Below are positions 25,959-34,908 of a stretch of DNA of 64,000 nucleotides, one piece after another (position 1 is the stretch's first letter; every line of letters starts with the position of its first letter). Origin of the DNA: Actinomycetes bacterium (GTDB lineage: Bacteria; Actinomycetota; Thermoleophilia; RBG-16-64-13); NCBI GenBank assembly GCA_024637095.1, contig JAGXFV010000009.1, positions 1-64,000 of the forward strand, read 5' to 3'. The notes beneath the pieces are model-generated. The model did no database searches, was not told where the DNA came from, and saw only the letters and a list, made by a program, of their open reading frames with translations. Made by a program: the position numbers and the translations under genes.

Positions 25959-27035
25959 TTAGCCCTGGCGCGCCTTCTGCTGCTTCATCTCATACAGGCT
26001 GGAATCAGCCTGCTGCAATAGTTCTTCCGTCTCCAGACCGTCCGAGGGGCATGACGCGGAGCCCTGGCTCACCTGGAGCGATATCAAGGTATGGTCGGTC
26101 TTCAACTTGGTCTTGCTCAGAGAGTCCGAAATGCGGTCGCTCACCAAGCGGACCACGTCCACCTCTGTTTCGGGCATCAGGATCATGAACTCGTCGCCCC
26201 CAAAGCGGAACGAGAGATCGACGTCGCGCACGTTGGAACGGATGACTGCGGCCACATTCGAGAGGGCGGCGTCACCGACGGCATGCCCGTAGGTGTCGTT
26301 GATCCACTTGAGGTTGTCTGCATCGAGCATCAGCAGCGAGAAGGGGTGGCGGTAGCGCTTATACATCTCAACCTGTAGCTCCAACTGCTGTACCAGGTAT
26401 CTGCGATTGAAGAGCCCGGTCAGGGGATCCGTGTGCGCCAGCCGATTGAGTTCGGTGATAGAGAGGTCGTGGTAGCTCTCGGTGGCCGAGGCGGCAATGC
26501 CCTGCAAACAGGTCCGGAGTCTCAGCACCAGGGAGAGCAGTTCGTGATCTTCCCGTCGGAGGGCCTGGGCCAGGAGCGACCAGATAGACTCCTCGAGCGC
26601 GAGGGTGTGGCGGACCAGCGCCTGCATCCCCTCCTTGCCCGAAGAGACCGACGCCCCCAGAATCGCGGCGCGCTCGTAGTAGCGGCCCCCCGGGGAGAAC
26701 TCCTGCATTGCCTCCTCGTCCTCGAGGGCTCGAGCCATACCTTCCACGAGTTCTACCGAGGCACTGATGCTTTCCTGCGTTGGGAAGTTCTCCAGGGTGG
26801 AAAGGTCGTCGACATCGCTGATGATCCGGCCAAGCCAACTCTTGGTCAGCTGGAGCTTGTTCTGATCGAGGAGCCGGCGGGTCTTGTCGAAGAGCGGGCG
26901 CGAGGGAGACTGATCGCTCTCCCTCAGCAACTCGTCCATTTTCCCGAAATCTTCTACCAAGACGAAACTCTTTTCTTCCAGGAGTACGATTAGGACTACT
27001 ATAATCCAACCGGTCGCCAGAGTAAACTTCAGCAC
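25959..27035 (-). CDS. GGDEF-domain diguanylate cyclase
   Basis: The C-terminal 165 residues are a GGDEF domain making cyclic di-GMP from two GTP: LTGLFNRRYL, LDADNLKWINDTYGHAVGD and the intact active site RFGGDEFMILM. No RxxD inhibitory site is evident at the usual place just upstream. The N-terminal 190 residues are helical with no recognised sensor domain. Start is uncertain: the longest reading (GTG 27035) would add a membrane helix, but a -10 on this strand (26998-27003) lies inside it, and TTG 26960 preceded by GGAAGAAAAGAG is a good alternative giving a soluble protein. It may control attachment or surface features near metal or other solid acceptors. Confidence 0.88.
   Translation of the reverse strand: MLKFTLATGWIIVVLIVLLEEKSFVLVEDFGKMDELLRESDQSPSRPLFDKTRRLLDQNKLQLTKSWLGRIISDVDDLSTLENFPTQESISASVELVEGMARALEDEEAMQEFSPGGRYYERAAILGASVSSGKEGMQALVRHTLALEESIWSLLAQALRREDHELLSLVLRLRTCLQGIAASATESYHDLSITELNRLAHTDPLTGLFNRRYLVQQLELQVEMYKRYRHPFSLLMLDADNLKWINDTYGHAVGDAALSNVAAVIRSNVRDVDLSFRFGGDEFMILMPETEVDVVRLVSDRISDSLSKTKLKTDHTLISLQVSQGSASCPSDGLETEELLQQADSSLYEMKQQKARQG
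26998..27005. promoter_or_regulatory. Overlapping divergent -10 elements
   Basis: The forward strand carries TATAAT at 27000-27005, pointing to the DUF4388-like gene, and the reverse strand carries TATAGT at 27003-26998, pointing to the GGDEF gene. Sharing one A/T core, the two could be fired as a bidirectional promoter. If used, the reverse one rules out the GTG 27035 start for the GGDEF gene. Confidence 0.4.
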
Positions 27036-27133
27036 TACTCTTTCGCCGCTTGTTCGTTCGAGGGCTCCCTCAAGCCCTTCCTCCTTATTGCCGATGGCCT
27101 GTCATTAGAAGCCCTAAGGCGGAAAGTGAGGCC

Positions 27134-27967
27134 ATGTCGGCATCTGGCTCCTTGGCCACCATTGGTGTGGCGGAACTCCTGCAGATCGGTGCCCTTTTTC
27201 GAAAGATGGGCTCACTGGTATGCACCTTCAACGACGACCGCTCGATTGCCGTGTACCTGCAGGATGGATACTTGAGCGGGCTGACCGACACCGGCGCGGT
27301 GTGGCAGCTTGGCGATCTTTTGGAGTGCATGGGGCTGCTCACTGAGGCGGAGAAGTTCCGACTGCTGGCCGAAGCCCGGCTTCACGGCAAACGACTGGGT
27401 CAGTTGCTGCTGGAGGAGGGAGTCCTTTCTCGCGCCGAGATGGAAGGCCTGCTCCGGCGACTGATCATGCAGTCGCTCCTCTACGCGGTCGAGAACGAGG
27501 CCGATGGCTGGTTCGAACTGGAACTGGGCGCGGTGTCTCAGACCTCGGTGATGTTTCCGATCAACGATTTCTTGATCGAAATAACATCGGCCGTCGATGA
27601 ACTGGAGCGTTTGCGGTCGGTGCTCGGGCCTGGGGGTGGCCGCGTCAGATTGAGTTCGGTGGCGGACTTGACGGATCACGTGCACGCTCTGCCCTATCGG
27701 CTGGTCCAAGTGCTGGCTCACGTCGACGGAGACAAGACTCCCATGGAAGTGGCGGCGTCTTCGCCCTTCTCGCCGTCGGAAACGCTGAGGCTCCTGTCGG
27801 AGTTGGGCCGGCTGAGGCTGGTGGTCTGGGCGGCGGCGGTCGGCGAACCGGAAGCCGAGGTCGTCTTCTTTCTCGAGCCCACCGGCGAAAAGCCGCCCGC
27901 GCGCCGCGCAAAAGATAGGTCTTCGCCGGTGAGCCCTCTGATAGAATTGCGCCGGCGGCTGCCGTAG
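27134..27967 (+). CDS. DUF4388/PATAN-like signalling protein
   Basis: The N-terminus (SLATIGVAELLQIGALFRKMGSL, then a beta strand VYLQDGYLSGL) resembles the DUF4388/PATAN fold used as an effector or adaptor in two-component and surface-sensing networks. The middle resembles type II secretion GspE N-terminal helices (KRLGQLLLEEGVLSRAEMEGLLRR). No enzymatic site is seen. It is divergent from the diguanylate cyclase gene with a shared control region, so a link to the same signalling circuit is likely. ATG 27134 is used; family assignment is by eye. Confidence 0.6.
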   Translation: MSASGSLATIGVAELLQIGALFRKMGSLVCTFNDDRSIAVYLQDGYLSGLTDTGAVWQLGDLLECMGLLTEAEKFRLLAEARLHGKRLGQLLLEEGVLSRAEMEGLLRRLIMQSLLYAVENEADGWFELELGAVSQTSVMFPINDFLIEITSAVDELERLRSVLGPGGGRVRLSSVADLTDHVHALPYRLVQVLAHVDGDKTPMEVAASSPFSPSETLRLLSELGRLRLVVWAAAVGEPEAEVVFFLEPTGEKPPARRAKDRSSPVSPLIELRRRLP

Positions 27968-28008
27968 TATCGTCCGCCACTCTGTCCCGCCTCATTCCTG
28001 GGGGTCAC

Positions 28009-29106
28009 TTGAGGGTCGGATTCGACGCGCGCGCGATTGATACCAGCGGCATCGGCAGATACACGCGAGATCTGCTGCTTGGACTCGCCGAACTGGACGT
28101 CGACCTCGTAATCTTCTGCCAGGACGGCAACAAGGAACTCGTGCCCGAGGGCCGCCGCTTCAACCTGGTGTCCTCCAATGCCGATCCGGGTTCCTGGCTT
28201 GCCGGCTCCGCCTTCGCGCGCACCGTTAAGAGTTCAGCCGTCGACCTGCTCCATGTCCCTGGCCATCTCACCGTCCTCCCGGAAGGTGTTCCCACGGTGG
28301 TCACCATCCACGACGTGATCCCGCTGATCTATCCAAGGAGTATTCGCAGCCCCGTCGGCCGCATCCGTTATCGGCGCCTGTTGGAGCAGGCCCTGACGCG
28401 CTCGCGCCTCGTCATTACGGTCTCGCGCATTTCTCAGTCGTGCCTGAGCGCCTATGCGGCCATCGACCCCGCCAAGGTCAGGGTGATCTACAACGGGATT
28501 TCCGAGCACTTTCACCCAGTGGAGGACGCGGAGACGCTGGCGGACGTCCGGCGCCGCTACAGCCTGCCCGAGGTGTTCGCACTATGGCTGGGAGGATTCC
28601 GGCCGGAGAAGAATCTCGAATTCCTGGTGCAGGCGTGGGCGGGGGTGCTGGAGCAACACCCCGAATTGCAACTGGTTCTCGCGGGGGCGCAGACTGACGA
28701 GTATCTGAAGATTCGGCGCGAGGTCGGGAGGCGCGGGCTGGAGGAGTCGGTGCACTTCCCCGGCTTCATCCGGGAGTCAGATCTCGCCGCCCTCTACACC
28801 GCGGCCAAGCTCTTCGTCTTCCCGTCCCTCTATGAGGGCTTCGGCATGCCCCCGGTCGAGGCCATGGCGTGCGGCACGCCGTCCGTCGTCTCGAACTCTT
28901 CCTCACTGCCCGAGGTGACCGGACGCGCCGCTATGATGTTCAACCCCACGGAGCACGAGCAACTGGTGTGGTGCGTCGACCGCCTTCTGAGGGATGATGA
29001 TCTCTACGAAACGCTGCGCCGCGAGGGCTTCAAGCAGGCGGAGGGCTTCAGCTGGGGCAAGGCCGCGCGCGAGACCTTGAGGGTCTACCGCCAAGCGCTG
29101 GAGTAA
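28009..29106 (+). CDS. Glycosyltransferase family 4 (GT-B) protein
   Basis: A retaining GT-B glycosyltransferase of 365 residues: N-terminal FDARAIDTSGIGRYTRDLL, the central VIYNGISEHFHP, GGFRPEKNLEFLVQAW, and the C-terminal donor site with PSLYEGFGMPPVEAMACGTPSVVSN, which contains the E-x7-E pair. Such enzymes add mannose, glucose or similar from nucleotide sugars to cell-surface glycans; the sugar cannot be inferred. TTG 28009 starts the protein immediately at the conserved strand. Stands alone between signalling and PRC-barrel genes. Confidence 0.88.
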   Translation: MRVGFDARAIDTSGIGRYTRDLLLGLAELDVDLVIFCQDGNKELVPEGRRFNLVSSNADPGSWLAGSAFARTVKSSAVDLLHVPGHLTVLPEGVPTVVTIHDVIPLIYPRSIRSPVGRIRYRRLLEQALTRSRLVITVSRISQSCLSAYAAIDPAKVRVIYNGISEHFHPVEDAETLADVRRRYSLPEVFALWLGGFRPEKNLEFLVQAWAGVLEQHPELQLVLAGAQTDEYLKIRREVGRRGLEESVHFPGFIRESDLAALYTAAKLFVFPSLYEGFGMPPVEAMACGTPSVVSNSSSLPEVTGRAAMMFNPTEHEQLVWCVDRLLRDDDLYETLRREGFKQAEGFSWGKAARETLRVYRQALE

Positions 29107-29115
29107 CCGGTCGCC

Positions 29116-30072
29116 CTAGTCCACGTTCAGCGATAGGATCAGGAGCAGGTCTTGGCTCTTTGCCCGCTGGATCATCTCGTAATCCACGACGTCACCCTCG
29201 CTGGCGATGAGTTCTCCTGACGGTGACTCGATGCGGCGCAGCACCCGCTTGCCCATGAGAAAGTGGCGTTGCTGGGAGGCCAGATTGTCTTCCTCCGGCT
29301 CGGCACCGATCGAGGCCGGGGAAGTCTCCACCGGCGTCAACGCCTGTTCTGGTACCCGCGTCTGCTCGGCCTCCTCGGCGACAGGGGGCTCAGGTTCGAG
29401 TGCGGCGGCTTCGGCCGGGGATTCTTCAACGATCGACGAGGACTCGTTCGCCTGGGGCTGAGTGGCTGTGGACCCATACGCCTCGGGCTGCGGCGGGGTG
29501 GGTTCAGCAGTCTGCGGTAGGCCGGCGGCAGCCGTCCGATTGCCCCGGGCTTCGCGCCGCGTCAGCGCCTCGCCATCCGGCATGAAGTGCTGGTCGTAGT
29601 CGTTGGCCAGCACCACGATGTCCCGGCCGAGACGATGGACGACCGAGATGGGCACGACCACCGTGTCGCGAGGGTAGACAGCTTCTTCGAGTGGGAGGAA
29701 TTCAAAGCCCTCCAGATCTCCGCTCTGCGCATCGACGAAGAAGTCACCCACCGCCCCGACGTTCTTGCCCGCCAGGGTGATGGCCACCACCCCCGAAAGC
29801 GTGATCTCTCTCTCGGTCAAGTCCTCCAACTCCTGGTTCTCCGAGAGCCGGACGACCGAGGAGGCCCCCTCTATGATGATGGCATCCTCGCCGATAGCCT
29901 GAGCCTTCGCGAACGGGAGCACCATGGCTTCGTAGAGGCTCAGATCGACGACGAACCCGGCGACGCGCAGAGTCTGCTCGTCGATTATCAGTCCGTCTAC
30001 CTCGCCAACGATGGAGGCATCTTCCTTGCTCACAATCGGCAGTCCGAGAAGATCGGTGTCGAGTCGGGCCAT
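29116..30072 (-). CDS. PRC-barrel protein with long acidic Pro-rich C-terminal region
   Basis: Residues 1-75 and roughly 80-160 look like two PRC-barrel units (LLGLPIVSKEDASIVGEVDGLIID; later VGAVGDFFVDAQSGDLEGFEFLP). The remaining half is rich in Glu, Pro, Ala and Thr and probably disordered, with a short ordered end (FLMGKRVLRRIESPSGELIASEGDVVD), itself like a further PRC strand set. PRC barrels bind partners in RNA processing, photosystems and sporulation, so function is open. ATG 30072 has a good GGAGG. It is a paralogue of the gene at 30859. Confidence 0.7.
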   Translation of the reverse strand: MARLDTDLLGLPIVSKEDASIVGEVDGLIIDEQTLRVAGFVVDLSLYEAMVLPFAKAQAIGEDAIIIEGASSVVRLSENQELEDLTEREITLSGVVAITLAGKNVGAVGDFFVDAQSGDLEGFEFLPLEEAVYPRDTVVVPISVVHRLGRDIVVLANDYDQHFMPDGEALTRREARGNRTAAAGLPQTAEPTPPQPEAYGSTATQPQANESSSIVEESPAEAAALEPEPPVAEEAEQTRVPEQALTPVETSPASIGAEPEEDNLASQQRHFLMGKRVLRRIESPSGELIASEGDVVDYEMIQRAKSQDLLLILSLNVD

Positions 30073-30115
30073 GGGAACATCCTCCTGTTGCGCTGTGGGC
30101 TGGTGCACGGCGGCG

Positions 30116-30805
30116 CTAGGCTCCATCGCCCATATCCTGCATCGTGCGTTCGAGTTGCTCGATGAGCAAGTGGTTGTCCGTGTAGACGGTGGCCTGAGTG
30201 TATGCGGCCGCCGCCTGCGTATACATGCGCTGCTTGCGGAATGCGCTGCCTATCTCCACGAATAGGGTCAGTTTGGCATCCAGGTCGTCGGTGTGTTCGG
30301 TAGCCCGCAGGAATTGGTCAGCGGCATCGGCGAGCAGGCCTGTTTCGAGCAGCCTGAAGCCAAGTGTCACCCGGAAATCGAAGTCGCGCACCCCGTCCCC
30401 AATGGCGTCAGGGGCGTCGTCGAGCGCGGCGGCCGCGCTCGCGATAGACGAGGCGTCGGGCAACGAAGGCTCGCCCCCGCTCAACCCGGAAGGCTCGCCC
30501 GCGCTCAATCCGGAAAGCCATGTCTCCGCGGTCTGCGAAGGGGGGGCGAACTCCAGGGTGGGCTCATCTTGCACGTCAGGCTCGGCCACGTCAGTCTCGG
30601 CGCCGTCAGTCTCGGCCACGGGCGGTTTCCCGCCCAGTCCGTCCGCGATATCTGTGGTCAGAGGGCGATCGAGGAAGTCGCCGCCCTCCTCTTCGATAGC
30701 GGTTTTTTGCCGGGTTTCCCGGCCCACGAGGAACGAAAGGACGATGAGCGACAGGCCGGCGACCACGAAGATCCCAGCGACAGCCAGCACCACGGGATTG
30801 CTCAT
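30116..30805 (-). CDS. Membrane-anchored protein with TPR-like C-terminus
   Basis: A 229-residue protein with one N-terminal membrane helix (VVLAVAGIFVVAGLSLIVLSFLV), an acidic low-complexity middle containing GEPSGLSGGEPS repeats, and a C-terminal helical part with TPR character (GFRLLETGLLADAADQFLRA, then AFRKQRMYTQAAAAYTQA). It lies between the two PRC-barrel genes on the same strand and may bridge them to the membrane. No family recognised. Confidence 0.65.
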   Translation of the reverse strand: MSNPVVLAVAGIFVVAGLSLIVLSFLVGRETRQKTAIEEEGGDFLDRPLTTDIADGLGGKPPVAETDGAETDVAEPDVQDEPTLEFAPPSQTAETWLSGLSAGEPSGLSGGEPSLPDASSIASAAAALDDAPDAIGDGVRDFDFRVTLGFRLLETGLLADAADQFLRATEHTDDLDAKLTLFVEIGSAFRKQRMYTQAAAAYTQATVYTDNHLLIEQLERTMQDMGDGA

Positions 30806-30858
30806 CGAGGCTTCCCGACCGAATTCAGGGGGCTCATGGAATTCACCCCAGACATCTC

Positions 30859-31365
30859 CTAGAGATCGTCGGGTCCTCCGACCACCATGGCCCTGTATTT
30901 CGAGGAGACCAGCACCAGATCGGTTCCAATGCTCACCACGGCCGAGACGGGGATCACGTGGGTCTCTTCGCCGGTTTCGGTATCGAGGACGATCTCGATC
31001 CCCGCGAGGGAACCGTCACCGGGATTGACGAAGTAGTCGCCTACCATGCCGACCACGTCTCCGCCATCGGTAAGCACCAGCAATTCATCCAGCTGGATGG
31101 AGCGCTGAGCGATGGCTTCCAGTTCCGGTTCTTCGGAGAGGTGACGGACGAGTTCGGCCGACCCGACCAGGACGGCATCTTCGCCGAGGGCGGTGATTCG
31201 GTCGAAAGGCAGAACGCGCGCCTCGTACAGGCCCATGTCGATGATCAGGCCGGCAACCCGTTTGGTGGTTTCATCCACGATCAGCCCGTCCACTTCGCCG
31301 AGAAGCGAAGCGTCGTCGAGTCCGATGACATCGAGCCCTAAGAAGTCCTTGTCGCTGCGAGCCAT
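30859..31365 (-). CDS. PRC-barrel protein (short paralogue)
   Basis: 168 residues covering two PRC-barrel units, FLGLDVIGLDDASLLGEVDG and VVGMVGDYFVNPGDGSLAG, in the same order as in the larger paralogue 800 bases away but without the disordered tail. ATG 31365 is preceded by CAGGAGG. First gene of a three-gene reverse-strand run, divergent from a TPR gene. Confidence 0.7.
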   Translation of the reverse strand: MARSDKDFLGLDVIGLDDASLLGEVDGLIVDETTKRVAGLIIDMGLYEARVLPFDRITALGEDAVLVGSAELVRHLSEEPELEAIAQRSIQLDELLVLTDGGDVVGMVGDYFVNPGDGSLAGIEIVLDTETGEETHVIPVSAVVSIGTDLVLVSSKYRAMVVGGPDDL

Positions 31366-31496
31366 GACGGGCGGTTCCTCCTGATTGTCACGAAGTAGGC
31401 GGGCGATTGCCCGGAGCGCCATGTTAACAGATCGCACTTCTGCCCTGTGCGATAATTCTGTGTCGCTCAGCGCTCTCCCAGAGATGGAGGAAAGGG

Positions 31497-32318
31497 ATTC
31501 CCAGCATAGTTTCCAGCCGTCGTCTCTTGTTGCTTGCCGGCGTCCTGTTCATTGCCGGCGGGGTCGCGATCATGGTCTCGCTGCTGCTGCCCAACGAAGG
31601 GAGCGGCGGTCCGCCGTCGACAACGCCCCCACCGCCTTCCACGACGACGACCGCGCTCGAACTGCCAGGCGCCGAGCAAATCCGCGCCGGAGACCTCAAC
31701 GCGGCACGCGCGCAGATCACGGCATACCTGGAGCAGCATCCTTTGGATGAACAGGCTCACTTCCTGCTCGCCCATACGTACGAGCGTGAGGGCGACTTCG
31801 CGGCCGCACTGGCGGCCTACCGGACCCTTCTCGAGGTCCAGTCGAACAACTTCGAGGCCCACTACCGCATCGGCCTTCTGCAGGAGCGTCAGGAGCAGCT
31901 GGAAGAGGCCGCTGCTTCGTATACTGAATCGCTGGCCCTGAATTCGGATTTCACGCCGGCGCGCCTCGCGCGGGCGGAGGTGCTGGTCCAGTTGGGACAA
32001 GCCGAAGAGGCGGCAGAGCTGTATTTCGAAGTGATCGACCGGCGGCCGATGGGGGTTCACCTGGATGAGGTCAGGGTTGAGCTGGCCCGGCTGCTCCTCG
32101 AACTAGGTCAGACGGACAACGCGGTCATACAGTTGGAACGGGCGCTCAGCGAGAATCCCCAAAACGAGACTGCCGCGGAGCTCCTCGAGCAGGCGGAAGC
32201 CGCGGCGGCGACCACGACCACGGATGCGGAAGCCGCGCCTTCCGTGGGGGCGACGACCACCAGCGTGGGAACGGGCGCGACCATCGGATCGGCCACGACG
32301 ACGGCGGAGGAGGGCTAG
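31497..32318 (+). CDS. Membrane-anchored TPR protein
   Basis: A membrane helix (LLLLAGVLFIAGGVAIMVSLLL) and a Pro/Thr linker precede about four TPR units (LDEQAHFLLAHTYEREGDFAAALAAY and following) and an Ala/Thr-rich tail. It is probably an extracytoplasmic scaffold. Start: a Shine-Dalgarno sequence GGAGG (31486-31490) is followed 6 bases later by ATT 31497; the first NTG, TTG 31527, has no Shine-Dalgarno sequence and would cut into the signal region. ATT initiation is therefore proposed. An extended -10 (TGCGATAAT, 31448-31456) lies upstream. Coupled to the next gene by TAGTG. Confidence 0.75.
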   Translation: MPSIVSSRRLLLLAGVLFIAGGVAIMVSLLLPNEGSGGPPSTTPPPPSTTTTALELPGAEQIRAGDLNAARAQITAYLEQHPLDEQAHFLLAHTYEREGDFAAALAAYRTLLEVQSNNFEAHYRIGLLQERQEQLEEAAASYTESLALNSDFTPARLARAEVLVQLGQAEEAAELYFEVIDRRPMGVHLDEVRVELARLLLELGQTDNAVIQLERALSENPQNETAAELLEQAEAAAATTTTDAEAAPSVGATTTSVGTGATIGSATTTAEEG

Positions 32319-33433
32319 TGGCTTCTCGAATCCCTTCCGCCCTCTGCCCTCGGTGCCGGCCGGTCGCCCTCCTCTGGTTGGTCGTGCTGTCGACGCTGTT
32401 GGCCCTGCTCGTCACCGCGGCGCCCGTTCTGGCCTTGGCCGACCCGGTCGGCCCCCCTGTGAAATCCGGGGCTCAGCCCGAGACGGAGCAGAGCACCGGT
32501 CCCTTGCCTAAGACCATGCTCTCGGTCTCCCCGGTTTCCCCGGACGGCGACGAAGACTGGTATCGCACTGTGCCCCAGATCACGCTGGTCGCGGAGTATC
32601 CCGGGCGTGCGTTTCCGACCACCTTTTATGCGTGGGGGGATGAATCAGGGGAGATCTATGCCGGGTCTTTCACCGCTCCCGCAGGGACGAACACTCTGAA
32701 CTTCCATTCCGAGGCGGTAAGGGTGACGGAGGAAGAGCGCTCCTGGGTTTTCCGCGTCGACACCAATATCCTCGCGCCTGAGCTCACCGGCCCTCCCGTC
32801 CCGGAAGACCCCAATCTGCCCTACCTGCTGACGGGGACGGTGCCGGTAAGCGCCATGGCTTCCGACGACGTGTCGGGCATACGTCACGTGTCCTTCTTCT
32901 ACTTCGCTTGGAGCGAAAGCAGTCAGAACTGGTCGGTCGGCGGTAGACAAATCGGCATCAACCAGCCCGTGCCTCTGAGCGACAGGTCCTTCGGTGAAAG
33001 GTGGCAGACCTTTTCTGTCCCGGATGGCAGGTATCGGGTGCAGGCGCAGACACGTGATTACGCGGGGAACAGCGCTTGGTCTGAGCCCTCCTTCGTTGTG
33101 GTGGACAACACCCCTCCCGACGTGTCCTTCTCGCGTCCCGCGTTTGACCAGGCCGTCACAGGCACCTGCGTCGTCGCCGGAGCGATGCTCGAGGAGAATC
33201 TCCTTTCCTGGGAGCTCGAGGTGGCACAGGAGTCGGGGGACAAGTGGGCGGTACTCGCTGCGGGCACGGCACCTGGCACCGGGGAACTACATTCCTTCGA
33301 TACGCGCATCTACCCCGACGGTGAGTACCGCCTCCGCTTGACCGTGACCGACCTCGTCGGTCTGACCCGCTCGGCGGAGACGACCATCCGGATCGTGAAT
33401 CAGCCGGGAGCAAGCCCCTCGCAGTCGCCCTAG
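32318..33433 (+). CDS. Secreted beta-sandwich-repeat protein
   Basis: A signal peptide (LLWLVVLSTLLALLVTAAPVLA) is followed by about 300 residues with Ig/fibronectin-like character: Trp and Tyr residues at strand spacing, DDVSGIRHVSFFYF, DNTPPDVSFSRPAFDQAVTG and IYPDGEYRLRLTVTDLVG, the last two being typical of bacterial Ig-like and Y_Y_Y-type modules. No catalytic residues or anchoring motif seen. Likely a secreted or surface-associated binding protein partnered with the TPR protein upstream, with which it overlaps by one base. Confidence 0.7.
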   Translation: MASRIPSALCPRCRPVALLWLVVLSTLLALLVTAAPVLALADPVGPPVKSGAQPETEQSTGPLPKTMLSVSPVSPDGDEDWYRTVPQITLVAEYPGRAFPTTFYAWGDESGEIYAGSFTAPAGTNTLNFHSEAVRVTEEERSWVFRVDTNILAPELTGPPVPEDPNLPYLLTGTVPVSAMASDDVSGIRHVSFFYFAWSESSQNWSVGGRQIGINQPVPLSDRSFGERWQTFSVPDGRYRVQAQTRDYAGNSAWSEPSFVVVDNTPPDVSFSRPAFDQAVTGTCVVAGAMLEENLLSWELEVAQESGDKWAVLAAGTAPGTGELHSFDTRIYPDGEYRLRLTVTDLVGLTRSAETTIRIVNQPGASPSQSP

Positions 33434-33495
33434 GAGGCCACTCCAGCCCCTGTTCTTCCCGCAAACGTCGGGCCGGCAGGTGCCGCCTTCGCACT

Positions 33496-33525
33496 TTGCT
33501 TCTGTTTTCACAAATATGGTAGATT
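33496..33525 (+). promoter_or_regulatory. hemL promoter with possible Rex operator
   Basis: A -35 of TTGCTT (33496-33501), an 18-base spacer and an extended -10, TGG TAGATT (33520-33525), precede hemL. Bases 33496-33513 also match the Rex site TTGTGAA-N4-TTCACAA at 10 of 14 positions, with the right half (TTCACAA) perfect and the left half weak. The rex gene is the second gene of this unit, so autoregulation by NADH/NAD+ status is plausible but unproven. Confidence 0.45.
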
Positions 33526-33585
33526 CACCCGTACGGCACGCTCAGGGCCGGCGCTCGTCATGGTTACGGATACACGGGGGGAGCC

Positions 33586-34872
33586 TTGAAAGATCAGAGG
33601 AGCTCCGAGCTCTACCGCGAAGCCCAGCGGCTCATGCCCGGCGGGGTCAACAGCCCGGTCCGGGCGATGCGCTCGGTAGGCCGGGAGCCTTTGTTCATAG
33701 AGCGAGCCGACGGGTCACGCATGTGGGACGCGGACGGCAACGAATACATCGACTTCGTGGGTTCCTGGGGCCCCATGATCCTGGGCCATCGCCATCCTCG
33801 AGTGATCGAGGCGCTGGAGCGGGCCCTCGAAAAGGGCACGAGTTTCGGGGCTCCCTCGGCGCTCGAGATAGAGCTCGCCCGCCGGGTGGTCGAAGCCGTT
33901 CCCTCGGTTGAGATGGTGCGCATGACCAGCTCGGGGACCGAAGCCACCATGAGCGCCCTTCGCGTTGCCCGCGGTTACACGGGGCGTGAAAAGATCGTGA
34001 AGTTCATCGGCGGATATCACGGACACGCCGACTTCCTGCTCGTGCACGCCGGATCGGGCGTCGCGACGTTCGGACTGCCGGATAGCCCCGGCGTCACCAA
34101 GGGTACTGCCGGTGACACCCTCAGTCTGCCCTACAACGACTTGGAAGCCGTGCGCCGGGCATTCGCCGACTCGGGTGAACAGATCGCGGCGGTGATTGTC
34201 GAACCGGTGGCTGGGAACATGGGCTGCGTCCCTCCGGTCGAGGGTTTCCTGGAGGGCCTGCGCGAGATCACCGCCGCGCAGGGCAGCGTGCTGATCTTCG
34301 ATGAAGTGATGACCGGCTTCCGGCTCGCCTACGGAGGGGCGCAGGAGCGCTTCGGCATCAGGCCGGACATGACTACGCTCGGGAAGATCATCGGCGGCGG
34401 CCTGCCGGTGGGGGCCTTCGGTGGCCGAGCCGAGATCATGGAGCGGGTGGCGCCCGCCGGGGACATCTACCAGGCCGGAACGCTCTCCGGTAATCCGCTT
34501 GCCATGGCTGCCGGCATCGCCACGCTGGACGTGCTCAACCAGCCGGGTAGCTATGAGTATTTGGAGCAGCGGGGAGCCCAGCTAGAAGAGGGGATGCGTA
34601 AGGTGTCCGGGGAGACCGGGATCCCGGCGACGGTCCAGCGGGTGGGAGCCATGCTGACCGCTTTCTTCACCGACCATCCGGTGACCGATTTCGACAGCGC
34701 CAAGAAGAGTGACGCCGAGCGGTTTGCCCGCTTCTTCCGCGGCATGCTGGAGCGGGGAATCTATCTGGCTCCCAGCCAGTTCGAAGCGACCTTTTTATCC
34801 CTGGCCCACTCCGAGGAGGATGTGGTCAGGACCGTCGAGGCGGCCCGGACGGTGTTGGGAGAGTTGTCATAG
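33586..34872 (+). CDS. hemL: Glutamate-1-semialdehyde 2,1-aminomutase
   Basis: PLP enzyme that finishes 5-aminolaevulinate synthesis begun by HemA. Motifs: [54 protein letters not shown] and the PLP lysine in [18 protein letters not shown]. 428 residues, normal for the family. TTG 33586 after GGGGGGAG is used. Unlike the rest of the haem genes it is linked to rex and the menaquinone genes, possibly placing haem precursor supply under redox control. Confidence 0.97.
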   Translation: MKDQRSSELYREAQRLMPGGVNSPVRAMRSVGREPLFIERADGSRMWDADGNEYIDFVGSWGPMILGHRHPRVIEALERALEKGTSFGAPSALEIELARRVVEAVPSVEMVRMTSSGTEATMSALRVARGYTGREKIVKFIGGYHGHADFLLVHAGSGVATFGLPDSPGVTKGTAGDTLSLPYNDLEAVRRAFADSGEQIAAVIVEPVAGNMGCVPPVEGFLEGLREITAAQGSVLIFDEVMTGFRLAYGGAQERFGIRPDMTTLGKIIGGGLPVGAFGGRAEIMERVAPAGDIYQAGTLSGNPLAMAAGIATLDVLNQPGSYEYLEQRGAQLEEGMRKVSGETGIPATVQRVGAMLTAFFTDHPVTDFDSAKKSDAERFARFFRGMLERGIYLAPSQFEATFLSLAHSEEDVVRTVEAARTVLGELS

Positions 34873-34908
34873 ACGGTTGCGGTTCGACCTTGACTGGGGG
34901 AGGAAGCG

